Shown here: positions 1 to 8,552 of the stretch, in pieces | How positions within the stretch are numbered: position 1 is the first letter of the stretch | Layout of the letters: the number at the start of each line of letters is the position of its first letter | NCBI GenBank assembly: GCA_032718475.1 | Contig: JAUCBJ010001148.1 | Coordinates: 1 to 32,759, forward strand | Length of the DNA: 32,759 nucleotides | Source of the DNA: Nemertoderma westbladi | Taxonomy: Eukaryota; Xenacoelomorpha; Nemertodermatida; Nemertodermatidae | Direction of reading: 5' to 3' | Notes under the pieces: model-generated | Database searches by the model: none | What the model saw: only the letters and a program-made list of their open reading frames with translations | Told to the model about the DNA's origin: nothing | Made by a program: the position numbers and the translations under genes

Positions 1-814
1 GATAGCCTTTAGCAAAAGCAGTACGAGCGATAGATAATCGTACTGTATCTCCAACTTTAAATTTTATTTTCTTATGATTAATCTGTCTATATTTCCCATA
101 TAATCTATTCATTAATTCAGTTTCATTAAATTTATTAACTTCAATAGGTGTCATTTTTATTGTCCTATGATATGACCTATTATAAGCATAAATGAGCTTT
201 GGTAAAATTTTAATCCAAACATTATTTCCTCGTTGCGTAAAAATTTTGAACATCTTTGTTTTTAATGTTCTATTGAATCTCTCGACAATAGCCGCCTTAT
301 TCACAGAATACATTACGTAATACTGTATACCTAACGTATCTAAATATTTTCTTACAGATTTATTTAGAAACTCAGACCCTTGATCAGTCGCGATTCTGTT
401 TGGTTTTCCTTTCTGGAATATTTTTTGCAATATACTAATAATTTCAATACCCTTTTTTGTTTTCATACCATAGGCAAAAGCAAGCCTGCTAAAGGCATCA
501 ATACATGTTAATATATAGTTATAATTATTATTTTGCGATTTATATTGCTGCATATCCACCAGATCTATCATATATATATCTTTTAAACCTCCCGTAAATA
601 TTTTAGATGTTGGATAATGATGTCTACGTGGAGCGTGAAGGGTGTATGTCTTTTGCCCGCTCAACCATTTCTGGGCTTGTGCTGGTTTGATGTTTGCAGC
701 TTTTGCTAATTTTGCAACACTTGCAAAACCCGCGGGGGATGATGGATCTAAATAAATTCTTAACAGTTTTTTGTCTAAGCTTCGGCTTAAAATCGGTTTC
801 ATCTTGCGAGGCAT
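1..814 (-). CDS. Retroviral-type (rve) integrase of a Polinton/adintovirus, 3' end outside window
   Basis: One uninterrupted frame runs from an ATG at 814 to the window edge (271 codons). It would catalyse strand transfer of the element's DNA ends into the host chromosome. The catalytic DDE triad is readable: first Asp in YMIDLVDMQ (about 577-551), second Asp in TDQGSEF (about 400-380), and Glu in AAIVERFNRTLK (about 294-259). This is followed by a W-x-K-x-L-P-x-L-I-x-A-Y-N motif and, near the edge, the FKVGDTVRL start typical of the C-terminal DNA-binding region. The start was chosen because an in-frame TGA lies about 30 bases upstream; a second Met lies four codons inside. No internal stop is seen. 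A chromodomain could follow outside the window. Polinton integrases are close relatives of retroviral ones, but the neighbours rule out an LTR element. Confidence 0.9.
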   Translation of the reverse strand, partial: MPRKMKPILSRSLDKKLLRIYLDPSSPAGFASVAKLAKAANIKPAQAQKWLSGQKTYTLHAPRRHHYPTSKIFTGGLKDIYMIDLVDMQQYKSQNNNYNYILTCIDAFSRLAFAYGMKTKKGIEIISILQKIFQKGKPNRIATDQGSEFLNKSVRKYLDTLGIQYYVMYSVNKAAIVERFNRTLKTKMFKIFTQRGNNVWIKILPKLIYAYNRSYHRTIKMTPIEVNKFNETELMNRLYGKYRQINHKKIKFKVGDTVRLSIARTAFAKGY

Positions 815-865
815 CTTTTCGACAACCGCAAGTAATATGTATATTCAAATCTCTTATAAAGGGCA

Positions 866-1036
866 TCACCGTAAGAACAACTGAAATTTTTTAATTATTT
901 TCTTTGAAGTTGATGTTTTAAAGGGTTTTCTTTTTGTAGTATTTACTCTAGGTATATCTTGTGGTTTTAAATCAGTAGCTAACGGTTTACTCGATACTAA
1001 ATATAATTTTCTAAATGTTACTCCTGTTTTAACCAT
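866..1036 (-). CDS. Small basic protein of the Polinton-like element
   Basis: An ATG at 1036 opens a frame of 56 codons ending in TGA at 866-868, lying between the integrase start (814) and the end of the pX-like gene (1039), with no room wasted. The product is strongly basic (many Lys/Arg, few acidic residues), with a KRKPF stretch and a lysine-rich C-terminal third. It has no membrane segment and no recognisable domain. Position and charge would suit a DNA-condensing core or minor virion protein, but that is inference from context only. It is missing from length-filtered ORF lists because it is short. An alternative is that it is a non-coding gap that happens to be open. Confidence 0.45.
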   Translation of the reverse strand: MVKTGVTFRKLYLVSSKPLATDLKPQDIPRVNTTKRKPFKTSTSKKIIKKFQLFLR

Positions 1037-1038
1037 TA

Positions 1039-1422
1039 TTACCGTCCGCGGTTAATTTTTTTCGCAATAGCTGCTCCAGCGGCGGCGGCACCGGCACTCG
1101 CGGCGAGTTTCGCACCAATGCCGAGTAAGGGTATTAGAAACGGTAGTATACCTCCAGATTGATTGCTTAACTTTTTTCTGTAACTTGATATATTTTTTGT
1201 TTTACGGTTGAGTGATTTCAATACCTTCTTATAGCGGCGAATATTTCTAAATGAATGAGGGGTTAATTGTACGTTACCTTTTAGAACATTTAATGCAGTA
1301 TTTACAATGAGCCGTATTAATTCGTTACTCGCGGTATGGTTAATAAAATAAGTTCTTTGTTGAGGGGTAGCGCTGCGTAGAAATTCCAGTTCGTTACGAT
1401 ATTTCTGCACAAGTCTATTCAT
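1039..1422 (-). CDS. Adenovirus pX/pVI-like hydrophobic minor virion protein
   Basis: 127 residues. The N-terminal two thirds are basic and probably helical, with several Arg/Lys pairs. A NQSGG motif near residue 90 is followed by a hydrophobic amphipathic segment (ILPFLIPLLGIGAKL), then an Ala/Gly-rich run and a basic end (KKINRGR). A basic region, a small Gly-Gly motif and a hydrophobic Gly/Ala/Leu helix is the pattern of the short pX/pVI-like virion proteins of Polintons and adintoviruses. In adenoviruses such proteins bind DNA or disrupt membranes and are cut by the virus protease after Gly motifs. The Gly-Gly here is a plausible cleavage site by analogy. The gene lies just downstream of the packaging ATPase and upstream of the integrase. 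Confidence 0.6.
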   Translation of the reverse strand: MNRLVQKYRNELEFLRSATPQQRTYFINHTASNELIRLIVNTALNVLKGNVQLTPHSFRNIRRYKKVLKSLNRKTKNISSYRKKLSNQSGGILPFLIPLLGIGAKLAASAGAAAAGAAIAKKINRGR

Positions 1423-1459
1423 TGTTGCAACATTATTGAAAATTGTTACAAAATATTAA

Positions 1460-2138
1460 TTATTTATTATTATTATTATTATTTTCGCTACGTTTATAGT
1501 CAATGTAATTTTTAATGTAACAATTATGATTACGAAATATATCCGATCTAAATCTTAAATGTTCGGGTGTTTCCTGTCGTAAATCAATTAAGAAATGCGA
1601 AAATGGTTCAATAGTTGCATCTTGATAGGAATCAACTAAAAATTTGGTCTGCCCTGGTAACATCTGCTTTCGCGAAATTTAAAACCGATAAACTGTCTCG
1701 CGGATTTTTCATTAATACTAAAGTATGGCTATTAATTGATCTTGTGCGGTTATGCTTCCCACCGTAAAACATGTTTTGCGTTATAAAACAAATAAATATA
1801 TTGGAATGATGAGCTACCTTAGTAAACAATACAGTTAAAGCTGTACTGGACTCAGTTTCTGTTAATAAATCATCTATAATTAATAAATCTCGACTATTCA
1901 CTAAACTATCTATATTTTCAGGCAAACCTTTGTAAAGGTGAGTAATACCGGGAATAGTCGGGGGATTGCTCCCGTAACAATACAATACTCGCAAGGGGGC
2001 TTCGTTGAAACAACCATTCTTGTGTTTAATTAAATTACTGACAAACGTTGACTTTCCAGAACCAGATGGCCCAGAAATTATCATACTCGTTCCCATTTGA
2101 AAGTTTAAATTATATGGACCTGAATTAAAGTCAGCCAT
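1460..2138 (-). pseudogene. A32/FtsK-HerA-type DNA packaging ATPase, frameshifted
   Basis: The N-terminal frame (1632-2138) starts MADFNSG and carries the Walker A loop GPSGSGKS (residues 23-30), Walker B LLIIDD (about 85-90), the sensor-like FITQN (about 117) and the family motif NSHTLVLMKNPRD. These are hallmarks of the ATPase that translocates genomic DNA into capsids in Polintons, adintoviruses and large DNA viruses. The conserved C-terminal part (PGQTKF, DATIEPF, FLIDL, TPEHLR) lies in another frame at 1460-1663, so the gene is broken by a net one-base shift near 1650-1665. The two parts overlap by about 30 bases. The C-terminal Asn run comes from an ATT microsatellite at 1463-1485. Either a disabling mutation or a sequencing error is possible. 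Confidence 0.85.
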
Positions 2139-2354
2139 TTATTATTATTATTAAGATATATCAACAATACAATATAATATAATATAAATATCAATATCAA
2201 TAAACCATCACCATTACTATGTATATAACAATAATTGAGGCAACTACAATATTAGAGTACTGTATATTTAATTAACATATGACACAACTACAGTATGTGA
2301 CGCTCGCTGCAACAAAAGGTGCTATTTCCAATTATAGTATAGACTGATGTAATT

Positions 2355-2807
2355 TCAAGCATGGTGAGCATCTTTATACGCGAAATAATGATAGGTAACA
2401 TCGGCGGTTTGGAAATCACTTCCCGAGAATTTCGCACTAATGATTTTTTTATGTTCGCTGCTAAAAAAATAAGGAATATAGTAGCAACACCGTCGTACTA
2501 CATTTCTATAAAAAATATTCTCCAATATTGTAAATAAATCTCCCGGATCATTACTTTCCGCAGAAATATAAGTTATATTTCGAAGCTCTTTCCAATAATA
2601 GGGTTGATAACTTGCCAACTTTATATTAAACTTAGATATGGGTGCGCGACAAATAGGACAAATTTTAGAACAATAATTATTCATTTCGGAATATTGTACA
2701 ATACATTGTACGCAAGTTGCATGTTTATTTTCACATTTATAATAATCTCGATGTTGTTGCAATAACGTAGAATAGCAAACTGGACATTTTTCATTTAAAA
2801 TATCCAT
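2355..2807 (-). CDS. RING-finger protein of the Polinton-like element
   Basis: 150 residues starting MDILNEK. The N-terminal half is a RING-like zinc domain: CPVC (residues 8-11), a C/H pair in YKCENKH, CVQC about ten residues later, and CPIC about twenty residues after that, with the usual APIS continuation. RING domains usually act as E3 ubiquitin ligases by binding E2 enzymes. The C-terminal half, rich in Tyr and Cys, is unrecognised. It stands in line with the packaging ATPase upstream of it in the same orientation, so it belongs to the element rather than the host. RING genes occur in several large DNA virus groups. The substrate is unknown. Confidence 0.75.
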   Translation of the reverse strand: MDILNEKCPVCYSTLLQQHRDYYKCENKHATCVQCIVQYSEMNNYCSKICPICRAPISKFNIKLASYQPYYWKELRNITYISAESNDPGDLFTILENIFYRNVVRRCCYYIPYFFSSEHKKIISAKFSGSDFQTADVTYHYFAYKDAHHA

Positions 2808-2968
2808 TTTTCCAAATTTTAAAGTAAATTGAAAATAATTACCTCAATCACACAACAACAAACAAATCTGTTATACTGTATATACAATTACTACTACAAT
2901 TTTCGATTATTTAAAAACATTAAAATTTTATAAATAATCATAAAATATTTATAATATAGAGGGAAAAG

Positions 2969-3412
2969 TCAAGAATCAATGATATTATCAACATATTCAA
3001 CATTATCTGTTGATTCTTCAGGTTCGATAAAGGATTCTTTTGAAATCATTACTATAAAGAAAGACATAATTTCGTAGGGGCTATGCCGATTTAGCCCTAT
3101 TTCAAACTTTTCACCAGCTTCGTTGTATTGTGTAATAACAATAAACCCCTCTATCATGGATAATAGTAAGATGTTGATTAATTTTCCCTCATGCTCAACT
3201 TTCAGGTTGTAATCTAAGAGATGAATACTATTATCAGAAGCATCAATATCAATTGAGCTTAAAACTTTCCTGGCTTTTTCAGAAAACTCAATTTTATATT
3301 TATCATCTCCCTGACGGTAAATTGTATAATCAATAACAATATAGGCTTGACCATCTTCTGCAAAAAATGAATGCCTTACTATTGGCATAACCATATCGGA
3401 ATCAGAAGACAT
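2969..3412 (-). CDS. Unknown acidic protein at the end of the Polinton-like gene block
   Basis: 147 residues from an ATG at 3412, the first gene read from the right end of the element. It is acidic overall, with a Ser/Asp-rich start (MSSDSD) and a Glu/Asp-rich tail. The middle consists of alternating hydrophobic and polar stretches compatible with a beta-rich fold. No Cys/His cluster, signal peptide or membrane segment is visible and I do not recognise a family. The open frame, ATG, matching orientation and spacing to the RING gene argue that it is a real element gene. It could be a structural or host-interaction protein; the sequence does not decide. Confidence 0.55.
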   Translation of the reverse strand: MSSDSDMVMPIVRHSFFAEDGQAYIVIDYTIYRQGDDKYKIEFSEKARKVLSSIDIDASDNSIHLLDYNLKVEHEGKLINILLLSMIEGFIVITQYNEAGEKFEIGLNRHSPYEIMSFFIVMISKESFIEPEESTDNVEYVDNIIDS

Positions 3413-3650
3413 TATTTAATTTATTTTATTGTAAATCAAACAAACAAAGTAAAAACTTTTAAACTAAAACCATTACAAATGATTAATTGTGATTAAAGCA
3501 AGAGATTATATATATAAGATATTTTCAAAAATAATACAGGTCTTAAACTGAGAAATAGCCTAAATTCGGTTTATTGATTGGTTGATTAGCCGGTAGGGAA
3601 CTACTGTATAAACAAAAAATTATTTGGTTCTGCGTAATAATAATAATCAC
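3413..3650. other. AT-rich flank of the Polinton-like gene block
   Basis: No ORF or repeat of note. It holds the region upstream of the minus-strand acidic gene, and its promoter would have to lie here. Short ATATATAA-type runs near 3508-3520 could serve as a TATA element, but nothing more specific is visible. Confidence 0.3.
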
Positions 3651-4135
3651 TAATGCTCGTATACGCGTAGCTGGAACGTGACGGAATCTCATGTATCATA
3701 CTGGGAGGTTGGTTTGTTGGTTTGGTGACAGCCGACGAGGAGTAGCTCTATCTAGCGGAGGGTAAATCGTTGAGTTGGAAATCGATATAATATAATATAT
3801 GCGCGATGTGAGTAGTTGGTGGCCACGTCGTCGTTGTTGCCATCATATAATGTTAGTAGTAGCCTTTCTCAATATGGTATAGATGCTGTGGGATCGGTTA
3901 GGATGAGTAACTACTATGGAAATGCTCGTATACGCGTAGTTGACACGAGGCGGAATTTCATACATGTATCATACTGCGTGGTTGGTTTGTTGGTTTGGTG
4001 ACAGCCGTCGTGGAGTAGCGCTAGCTAGCGTGGGCTAAATCGTTGAGTTGGCAATCGATCGATATAATATAATATCTAGGAGGTATATGCGAGTAGTTGG
4101 TGGCCACGTCGTCGTTGTCGCCATCATATACAGTA
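3651..4135. repeat. Two imperfect direct repeats of about 0.2 kb (period about 271 bp)
   Basis: The block starting AATGCTCGTATACGCGTAG (3652) recurs at 3922. Both copies run through GGTTGGTTTGTTGGTTTGGTG, TAAATCGTTGAGTTGG, ATATAATATAATAT and GGTGGCCACGTCGTCGTTG before ending near CCATCATATA (about 3850 and 4131). They differ by substitutions and small indels. There is no coding content. Lying directly outside the Polinton gene block, they could be part of its terminal repeat or an unrelated local duplication. Confidence 0.75.
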
Positions 4136-4384
4136 TACAGCGGTGGTGGTGGTGGTGATGACGTGGTGAAAAGGTGAATAACATTAGGGTTAGTAGTTAG
4201 TTAGTTAGGCTACGCTACGCTACGATTGGTTGATGGCAACTGCCTATCGATGGATGGTGACAGATGTGGCGCGCACCACAATTTAGCACCGGAATTTGGC
4301 ATTTTTTAATAGCCCTCCGAATGGAATGTGCATAGCCCAGGCTTTGGGAGGACTATGTTGGGGGCCATGCTTTATCTACTACTA
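4136..4384. other. Non-coding, simple-sequence-rich spacer
   Basis: Contains a short GGT trinucleotide run (about 4141-4157), short TTAG/GCTAC reiterations around 4195-4225, and nothing recognisable as a gene. Confidence 0.3.
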
Positions 4385-5200
4385 ACGATATGCTTACACA
4401 ATTAAAATCTCACACCTTTATAAGCTTACACCATTTTAAACTTACACCATTATCATTATAAACTTACACCATTATAAGCCTATGCGATTACAAGCTTACG
4501 CAATTAAAAACTCACACCATTATAAGCGTATGCATTACAAGCTTACACAATTAAAAACGCACACTAGTATAAGCTTATGCCATTACCAGCTTACACAATT
4601 TTAAGCTTACACAATTAAAAACTCACACCATTAAAATCTTACACCTCTATAAGCTTACACAATTATATGCTTACACAATTAAAAACTCACACCATTATAA
4701 GCTTACACCATTATAAACTTACACCATTATAAACTTACATCATTATAAGCATATACCATTACAAGCTTACACAATTATAAATTTATACCAGTATAAGCTC
4801 ACACAATTTAGAACTCTCACCGTTATAAGCTTACACCATTATAAACTTATTACATTATAAGCTTATACCATTACAAGCTTACACAATAAGAAACTTACAC
4901 CATTATAAGCTTACACCATTATAAGCTTCCACAATTTTAAGCTCATACCATTATAAGCTTACACAATTTTAAGCTTATACCATTACAAGCTTATACAATT
5001 ATAAGCTTACACCTTTATAAAAAAACTCACACCGTTACAAGCTTACACCATTATAAGCTTACCCCATTGTAACCATACAATGTTATAAGCTTGCATTATT
5101 ATAAGCTTACACCATGATCTACTACAATAGTAGGTCATGCTTACACCATTTTTACGCTTACATCATTATAAGCTTACACCATTATAATCATTCGCCATTG
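4385..5200. repeat. Degenerate 16-bp minisatellite (core TTATAAGCTTACACCA)
   Basis: About fifty consecutive variants of a 15-17-bp unit fill roughly 0.8 kb. The most regular part is ATTATAAGCTTACACC, with variants such as ACAATTAAAAACTCACACC and AACTTACACC. The AAGCTT core is preserved in most units. Decay is uneven along the array and no coding frame survives. It sits immediately downstream of the EGF exon, so any further exons of that gene would have to lie beyond it. Confidence 0.9.
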
Positions 5201-5223
5201 CAATCTTACAAACGTCTACTGAC

Positions 5224-5367
5224 CTGGGGGCCAAGTACATCTGTTTCCAAGGAGTGATGGTTGAAATTGTGGATGACAAACACATTCATATCCGCCTTCT
5301 TCTCGGTTTTTACATGTCGTTGTTTCTTCGTCACAATTATCTTTCTCCTCTAAGCATTCATTTATAT
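5224..5367 (-). CDS. Exon encoding one calcium-binding EGF-like domain
   Basis: The minus strand reads DINEC followed by the six-cysteine EGF pattern (ECL, DNC, TTC, YEC-V-C, NRC). The D-I-N-E-C start marks a calcium-binding EGF domain, normally an extracellular protein-interaction module. A TAG acceptor after a pyrimidine-rich stretch lies at 5368-5370, and a CCAG|GTCAGT donor lies at 5224/5223. Both boundaries are phase 1 and the exon is exactly 144 bases (48 codons), the symmetric 1-1 arrangement usual for EGF exons. The natural upstream partner is the repeat/transmembrane ORF at 5909-7805. Downstream exons are not found in the window, so the donor may lead to exons beyond the left edge or to ones destroyed by insertions. 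Confidence 0.75.
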
Positions 5368-5908
5368 CTATTTGTATTTCTTAATAGAAAAGTAAACATG
5401 AATGATAATGTATAAAATGATAATAATACATAAGATCAACCACCGACTCACTAAGTCTACGGTGCACCAAAGAGCCACTCACACACTGACACCCAATGTT
5501 ACTAAGTCTACGGTGCACCAAAGCGCCACACAATGAACACACTGACACCCAATGTTGTATATTATAAAACTAACTTAAAATCTATTTATACTATTCTAGA
5601 TTCATTCCAATATTCACAGCAGAATTAATTTTTAGCAATTGTGTAGGTTAACTACAACTGCTTGAATTTTTGTAATTAAATTATGATAACATGTGCACAA
5701 TTATATAGACCAGTTATTGACCATTCCATATATGGAAGTATCTACTTAAAATCCCGGTATTTAGGCATAGTGAAAGATGCCCACATTTTTTCCAGACTCT
5801 CTCTAAGTAAAGTTCAATTTATTTTTTATGAAATATAAGGTCAGTAGTTCCTACAGTTGCTAAGTAATAATACTTTGACTTGTAACTAACTCTCTTTCTC
5901 TTGTGTAC
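5368..5908 (-). other. Probable 541-bp phase-1 intron, with a small tandem duplication
   Basis: This is the interval between a possible donor G|GTACAC (exon base 5909) and the TAG acceptor at 5368-5370, both in phase 1. It contains a two-copy repeat of 51 and 56 bases (5450-5500 and 5501-5556), each starting ACTAAGTCTACGGTGCACC and ending CACTGACACCCAATGTT. No ORF is visible. If the donor is not used, the upstream ORF simply ends at its own stop at 5886. Confidence 0.45.
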
Positions 5909-7805
5909 CAACGCCAACAACAGCTCCATAAGTGCACCCAGCCACTATAATCCCCATTAATATTATGAAAGATGCCAGTAACTTTACTGTGTCTTTTTTG
6001 CTATTTTTACGAATATGGCTTCCGTGTTGCGGAGTTGGTGGTATCTCGACTGTAACCGTTTGGATTACTACAGCTTCATCCTCCTCATTGATATCTGGTT
6101 TAACATCCTCACGGAAGTAACTTTGATTCACTTTTTCACTTGCTATTTGCAACAGTAACTGTTTCCCAATTGGTGATTTAATTTGTCTTTCTTCCACACT
6201 AGTAACATCCTTCTTCACTTCTTCATCTTCCACACTAGTAACATCCTTCTGCACTTCTTCATCTTCCACACTAGCAACATCCTTATGCACTTCTTCATCT
6301 TCCACACTAGCAACATCCTTCTGCACTTCTTCATCTTCCACACTAGCAACATCCTTCTTCACTTCTTCATCTTCCACACTAGCAACATCCTTCTTCACTT
6401 CTTCATCTTCCACACTAGCAACATCCTTCTGCACTTCTTCATCTTCCACACTAGCAACATCCTTCTGCACTTCTTCATCTTCCTCACTAGCAACATCCTT
6501 CTGCACTTCTTCATCTTCCAGACTAGCAACATCCTTCTTCACTTCTTCATCTTCCACACTAGCAACATCCTTCTTCACTTCTTCATCTTCCACACTAGTA
6601 ACATCCTTCTGCAGTTCTTCATCTTCCACACTAGCAACAACCTTCTGCACTTCTTCATCTTCCACACTAGCAACATCCTTCTTCACTTCTTCATCTTCCG
6701 CACTAGCAACATCATTCTTCACTTCTTCATCTTCCACACTAGCAACATCCTTCTGCACTTCTTCATCTTCCACACTAGCAACATCCTTCTGTGCTTCTTT
6801 ATCTTCGACACTAGCAACATCCTTCTGCACTTCTTCATCTTCCAGACTAACAACATCCTTATGCACTTCTTCATCTTCCACACTAGCAACATCCTTCTTC
6901 ACTTCTTCATCTTCCACACTAGCAACATCCTTCTGCACTTCTTCATCTTCCACACTAGCAACATCCTTCTTCACTTCTTCATCTTCCACACTAGCAACAT
7001 CCTTCTGCACTTCTTCATCTTCCTCACTAGCAACATCCTTCTGCACTTCTTCATCTTCCACACTAGCAACATCCTTCTTCACTTCTTCATCTTCCACACT
7101 AGTAACATCCTTCTGCACTTCTTCATCTTCCACACTAGCAACATCCTTCTGCACTTCTTCATCTTCCACACTAGCAACATCCTTCTTCACTTCTTCATCT
7201 TCCACACTAGCAACATCCTTCTTCACTTCTTCATCTTCCACACTAGCAACATCCTTCTGCACTTCTTCATCTTCCACACTAGCAACATCCTTCTGCGCTT
7301 CTTTATCTTCGACACTAGCAGCATCCTTCTGCACTTCTTCATCTTCCACACTAGCAACATCCTTCTGCACTTCTTCATCTTCCACACTAGTAACATCCTT
7401 CTGCACTTCTTCATCTTCCACACTAGCAACATCCTTATGCACTTCTTCATCTTCCACACTAGCAACATCCTTCTTCACTTCTTCATCTTCCACACTAGCA
7501 ACATCCTTCTGCACTTCTTCATCTTCCACACTAGCAACATCCTTCTGCACTTCTTCATCTTCCACACTAGCATAATCCATCGGCTCTTCTTCGGATACCC
7601 CACACTCATCTATTCTGCGGCTTCTTTCATCAACCTTTCCCTCATTAAACTGTGTGGGAACATTTCTTTCTGAGTAATTTTCCATATCTTTTATTTCATC
7701 TATATTTTTACCTACTTCCTTATCCGTATCGGCGGTGTTTATAATATTATGGTCTTTATTTGCCTGTTCCTCAGAAATATTCACATCGATTGTTGTATTT
7801 GCCAT
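5886..7805 (-). CDS. Acidic 38x12-residue repeat protein with a C-terminal transmembrane segment
   Basis: 639 residues as an unspliced ORF from an ATG at 7805. Residues 1-78 are acidic and Asn/Asp-rich with no signal peptide. Residues 79-534 are 38 units of a 12-mer with consensus ASVEDEEVQKDV (Q/K/H alternate at position 9), highly charged and probably helical or disordered. Residues 535-600 are a linker. About 606-632 (LLASFIILMGIIVAGCTYGAVVGVG) is a single membrane segment preceded by a Lys/Arg cluster. With no signal peptide and positive charge on the N-terminal side, a type II topology with cytoplasmic repeats is likely. A phase-1 donor at 5909/5908 would fuse the membrane segment directly to the cbEGF exon, giving an extracellular C-terminal part. 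The family is not recognised. The 36-bp period keeps every unit in frame despite many substitutions, which argues for selection on the protein. Confidence 0.7.
   Translation of the reverse strand: MANTTIDVNISEEQANKDHNIINTADTDKEVGKNIDEIKDMENYSERNVPTQFNEGKVDERSRRIDECGVSEEEPMDYASVEDEEVQKDVASVEDEEVQKDVASVEDEEVKKDVASVEDEEVHKDVASVEDEEVQKDVTSVEDEEVQKDVASVEDEEVQKDAASVEDKEAQKDVASVEDEEVQKDVASVEDEEVKKDVASVEDEEVKKDVASVEDEEVQKDVASVEDEEVQKDVTSVEDEEVKKDVASVEDEEVQKDVASEEDEEVQKDVASVEDEEVKKDVASVEDEEVQKDVASVEDEEVKKDVASVEDEEVHKDVVSLEDEEVQKDVASVEDKEAQKDVASVEDEEVQKDVASVEDEEVKNDVASAEDEEVKKDVASVEDEEVQKVVASVEDEELQKDVTSVEDEEVKKDVASVEDEEVKKDVASLEDEEVQKDVASEEDEEVQKDVASVEDEEVQKDVASVEDEEVKKDVASVEDEEVKKDVASVEDEEVQKDVASVEDEEVHKDVASVEDEEVQKDVTSVEDEEVKKDVTSVEERQIKSPIGKQLLLQIASEKVNQSYFREDVKPDINEEDEAVVIQTVTVEIPPTPQHGSHIRKNSKKDTVKLLASFIILMGIIVAGCTYGAVVGVGTQEKES
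6204..7571 (-). repeat. 38-unit, 36-bp coding minisatellite
   Basis: 1368 bases equal exactly 38 x 36. On the plus strand the unit reads CTTCCACACTAGCAACATCC followed by a 16-base remainder ending TTCTTCAT. Variants at fixed positions (CTG/CTT/ATG, ACACTAG/AGACTAG/TCACTAG) recur in blocks, suggesting unequal crossover or gene conversion. No unit carries a frame-breaking indel. Confidence 0.95.
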
Positions 7806-8552
7806 ACGTAAATTTTGGTATTTGTTTTAGTTAACATTTACAAAAAATGTTTTGTATATAATCATTTTGGGTAGTGTCTGCAAATAAATATAAAGAAGGG
7901 GAATTATGATACAGGGCGTTGTTTTCTGCTATTATAAAGATCAAAGTCGTACTAGAAAACCTCAATAGGCGTATTTTACCAATGAATATTTATAACGCAT
8001 ACCCCCAACCTAAATAACCATATATTTTCACGCTTTGAAGTTACTCTTATATTTGAGTCACAATTGTGATTATTGTATAAATAATTAAATATCAAAATAA
8101 AAAGTCACCGAGTGTCGAACCTTAGTAAGCCAATGCTTAGGTTATCGAAAGTCTTATTGTAATCGTTTTATTTTGGAACATTAAAATGCTTTCAGTTTTT
8201 AAGATACAATATAATATAAATATACAATAATTGGTACAATACATATAATATACACAAAACAATTATAATATACCTTTTACTCTATCCGTTTACACCAATA
8301 AATTATCTAACCCCCTTCCCTCACCCCCATCCCCAATACATATTCTATCATCCACATCACCACAGCTGGATAACGTCTCACTACATACACACTCGTTTAC
8401 AAACTAATTATCAAATCACTTTTACTAATCGTATACTCTACTCACTGTAACCATTATATAGTGATCGTGAATGTAACCTATACAACAATTATTACACCCC
8501 CTCTGATAGAACCCCGTCTATCACATTATTTACATCCCCCTCAGTGACCTCA
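7806..8552. other. AT-rich intergenic region, no gene seen
   Basis: It would contain the promoter and 5' leader of the repeat-protein gene (ATG at 7805). There is a TTTTGTATATAATC stretch about 45 bases upstream that could be TATA-like. From about 8200 it becomes rich in ATATA and then in CCCCTTCCCTCACCCCC-type pyrimidine runs (about 8310-8335). No ORF worth naming. Confidence 0.3.

Larger units (their letters stand above)
1..3412 (-). mobile_element. Polinton (Maverick)/adintovirus-like element, right-hand part
   Basis: Six consecutive minus-strand ORFs form a gene set known from Polintons/adintoviruses: an rve-type integrase, a small basic ORF, a pX/pVI-like hydrophobic protein, an A32-type packaging ATPase, a RING protein and an unknown acidic protein. 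Intergenic gaps are short and very AT-rich. The integrase runs off the left edge, so protein-primed polymerase B, the capsid proteins and adenain-type protease, if present, lie outside the window. The right boundary is not resolved; the repeated block at 3651-4135 may be terminal. The assignment rests on the combination of integrase, packaging ATPase and pX-like protein. The ATPase frameshift suggests an endogenous, at least partly inactive copy. Confidence 0.85.

Noticed and set aside
4175-4200. Telomere-like TTAGGG
   Set aside because: A single copy within TTAG-rich DNA, not an array.
6204-7571. CRISPR-like array (36-bp periodic repeat)
   Set aside because: Units are contiguous without spacers and encode a protein repeat in an animal genome.
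6183-7673. 496-codon plus-strand ORF of IFHTSNILLHFF-type repeats
   Set aside because: Mirror image of the 36-bp coding repeat; the minus-strand frame has unique N- and C-terminal ends with a TM segment, the plus frame has none.
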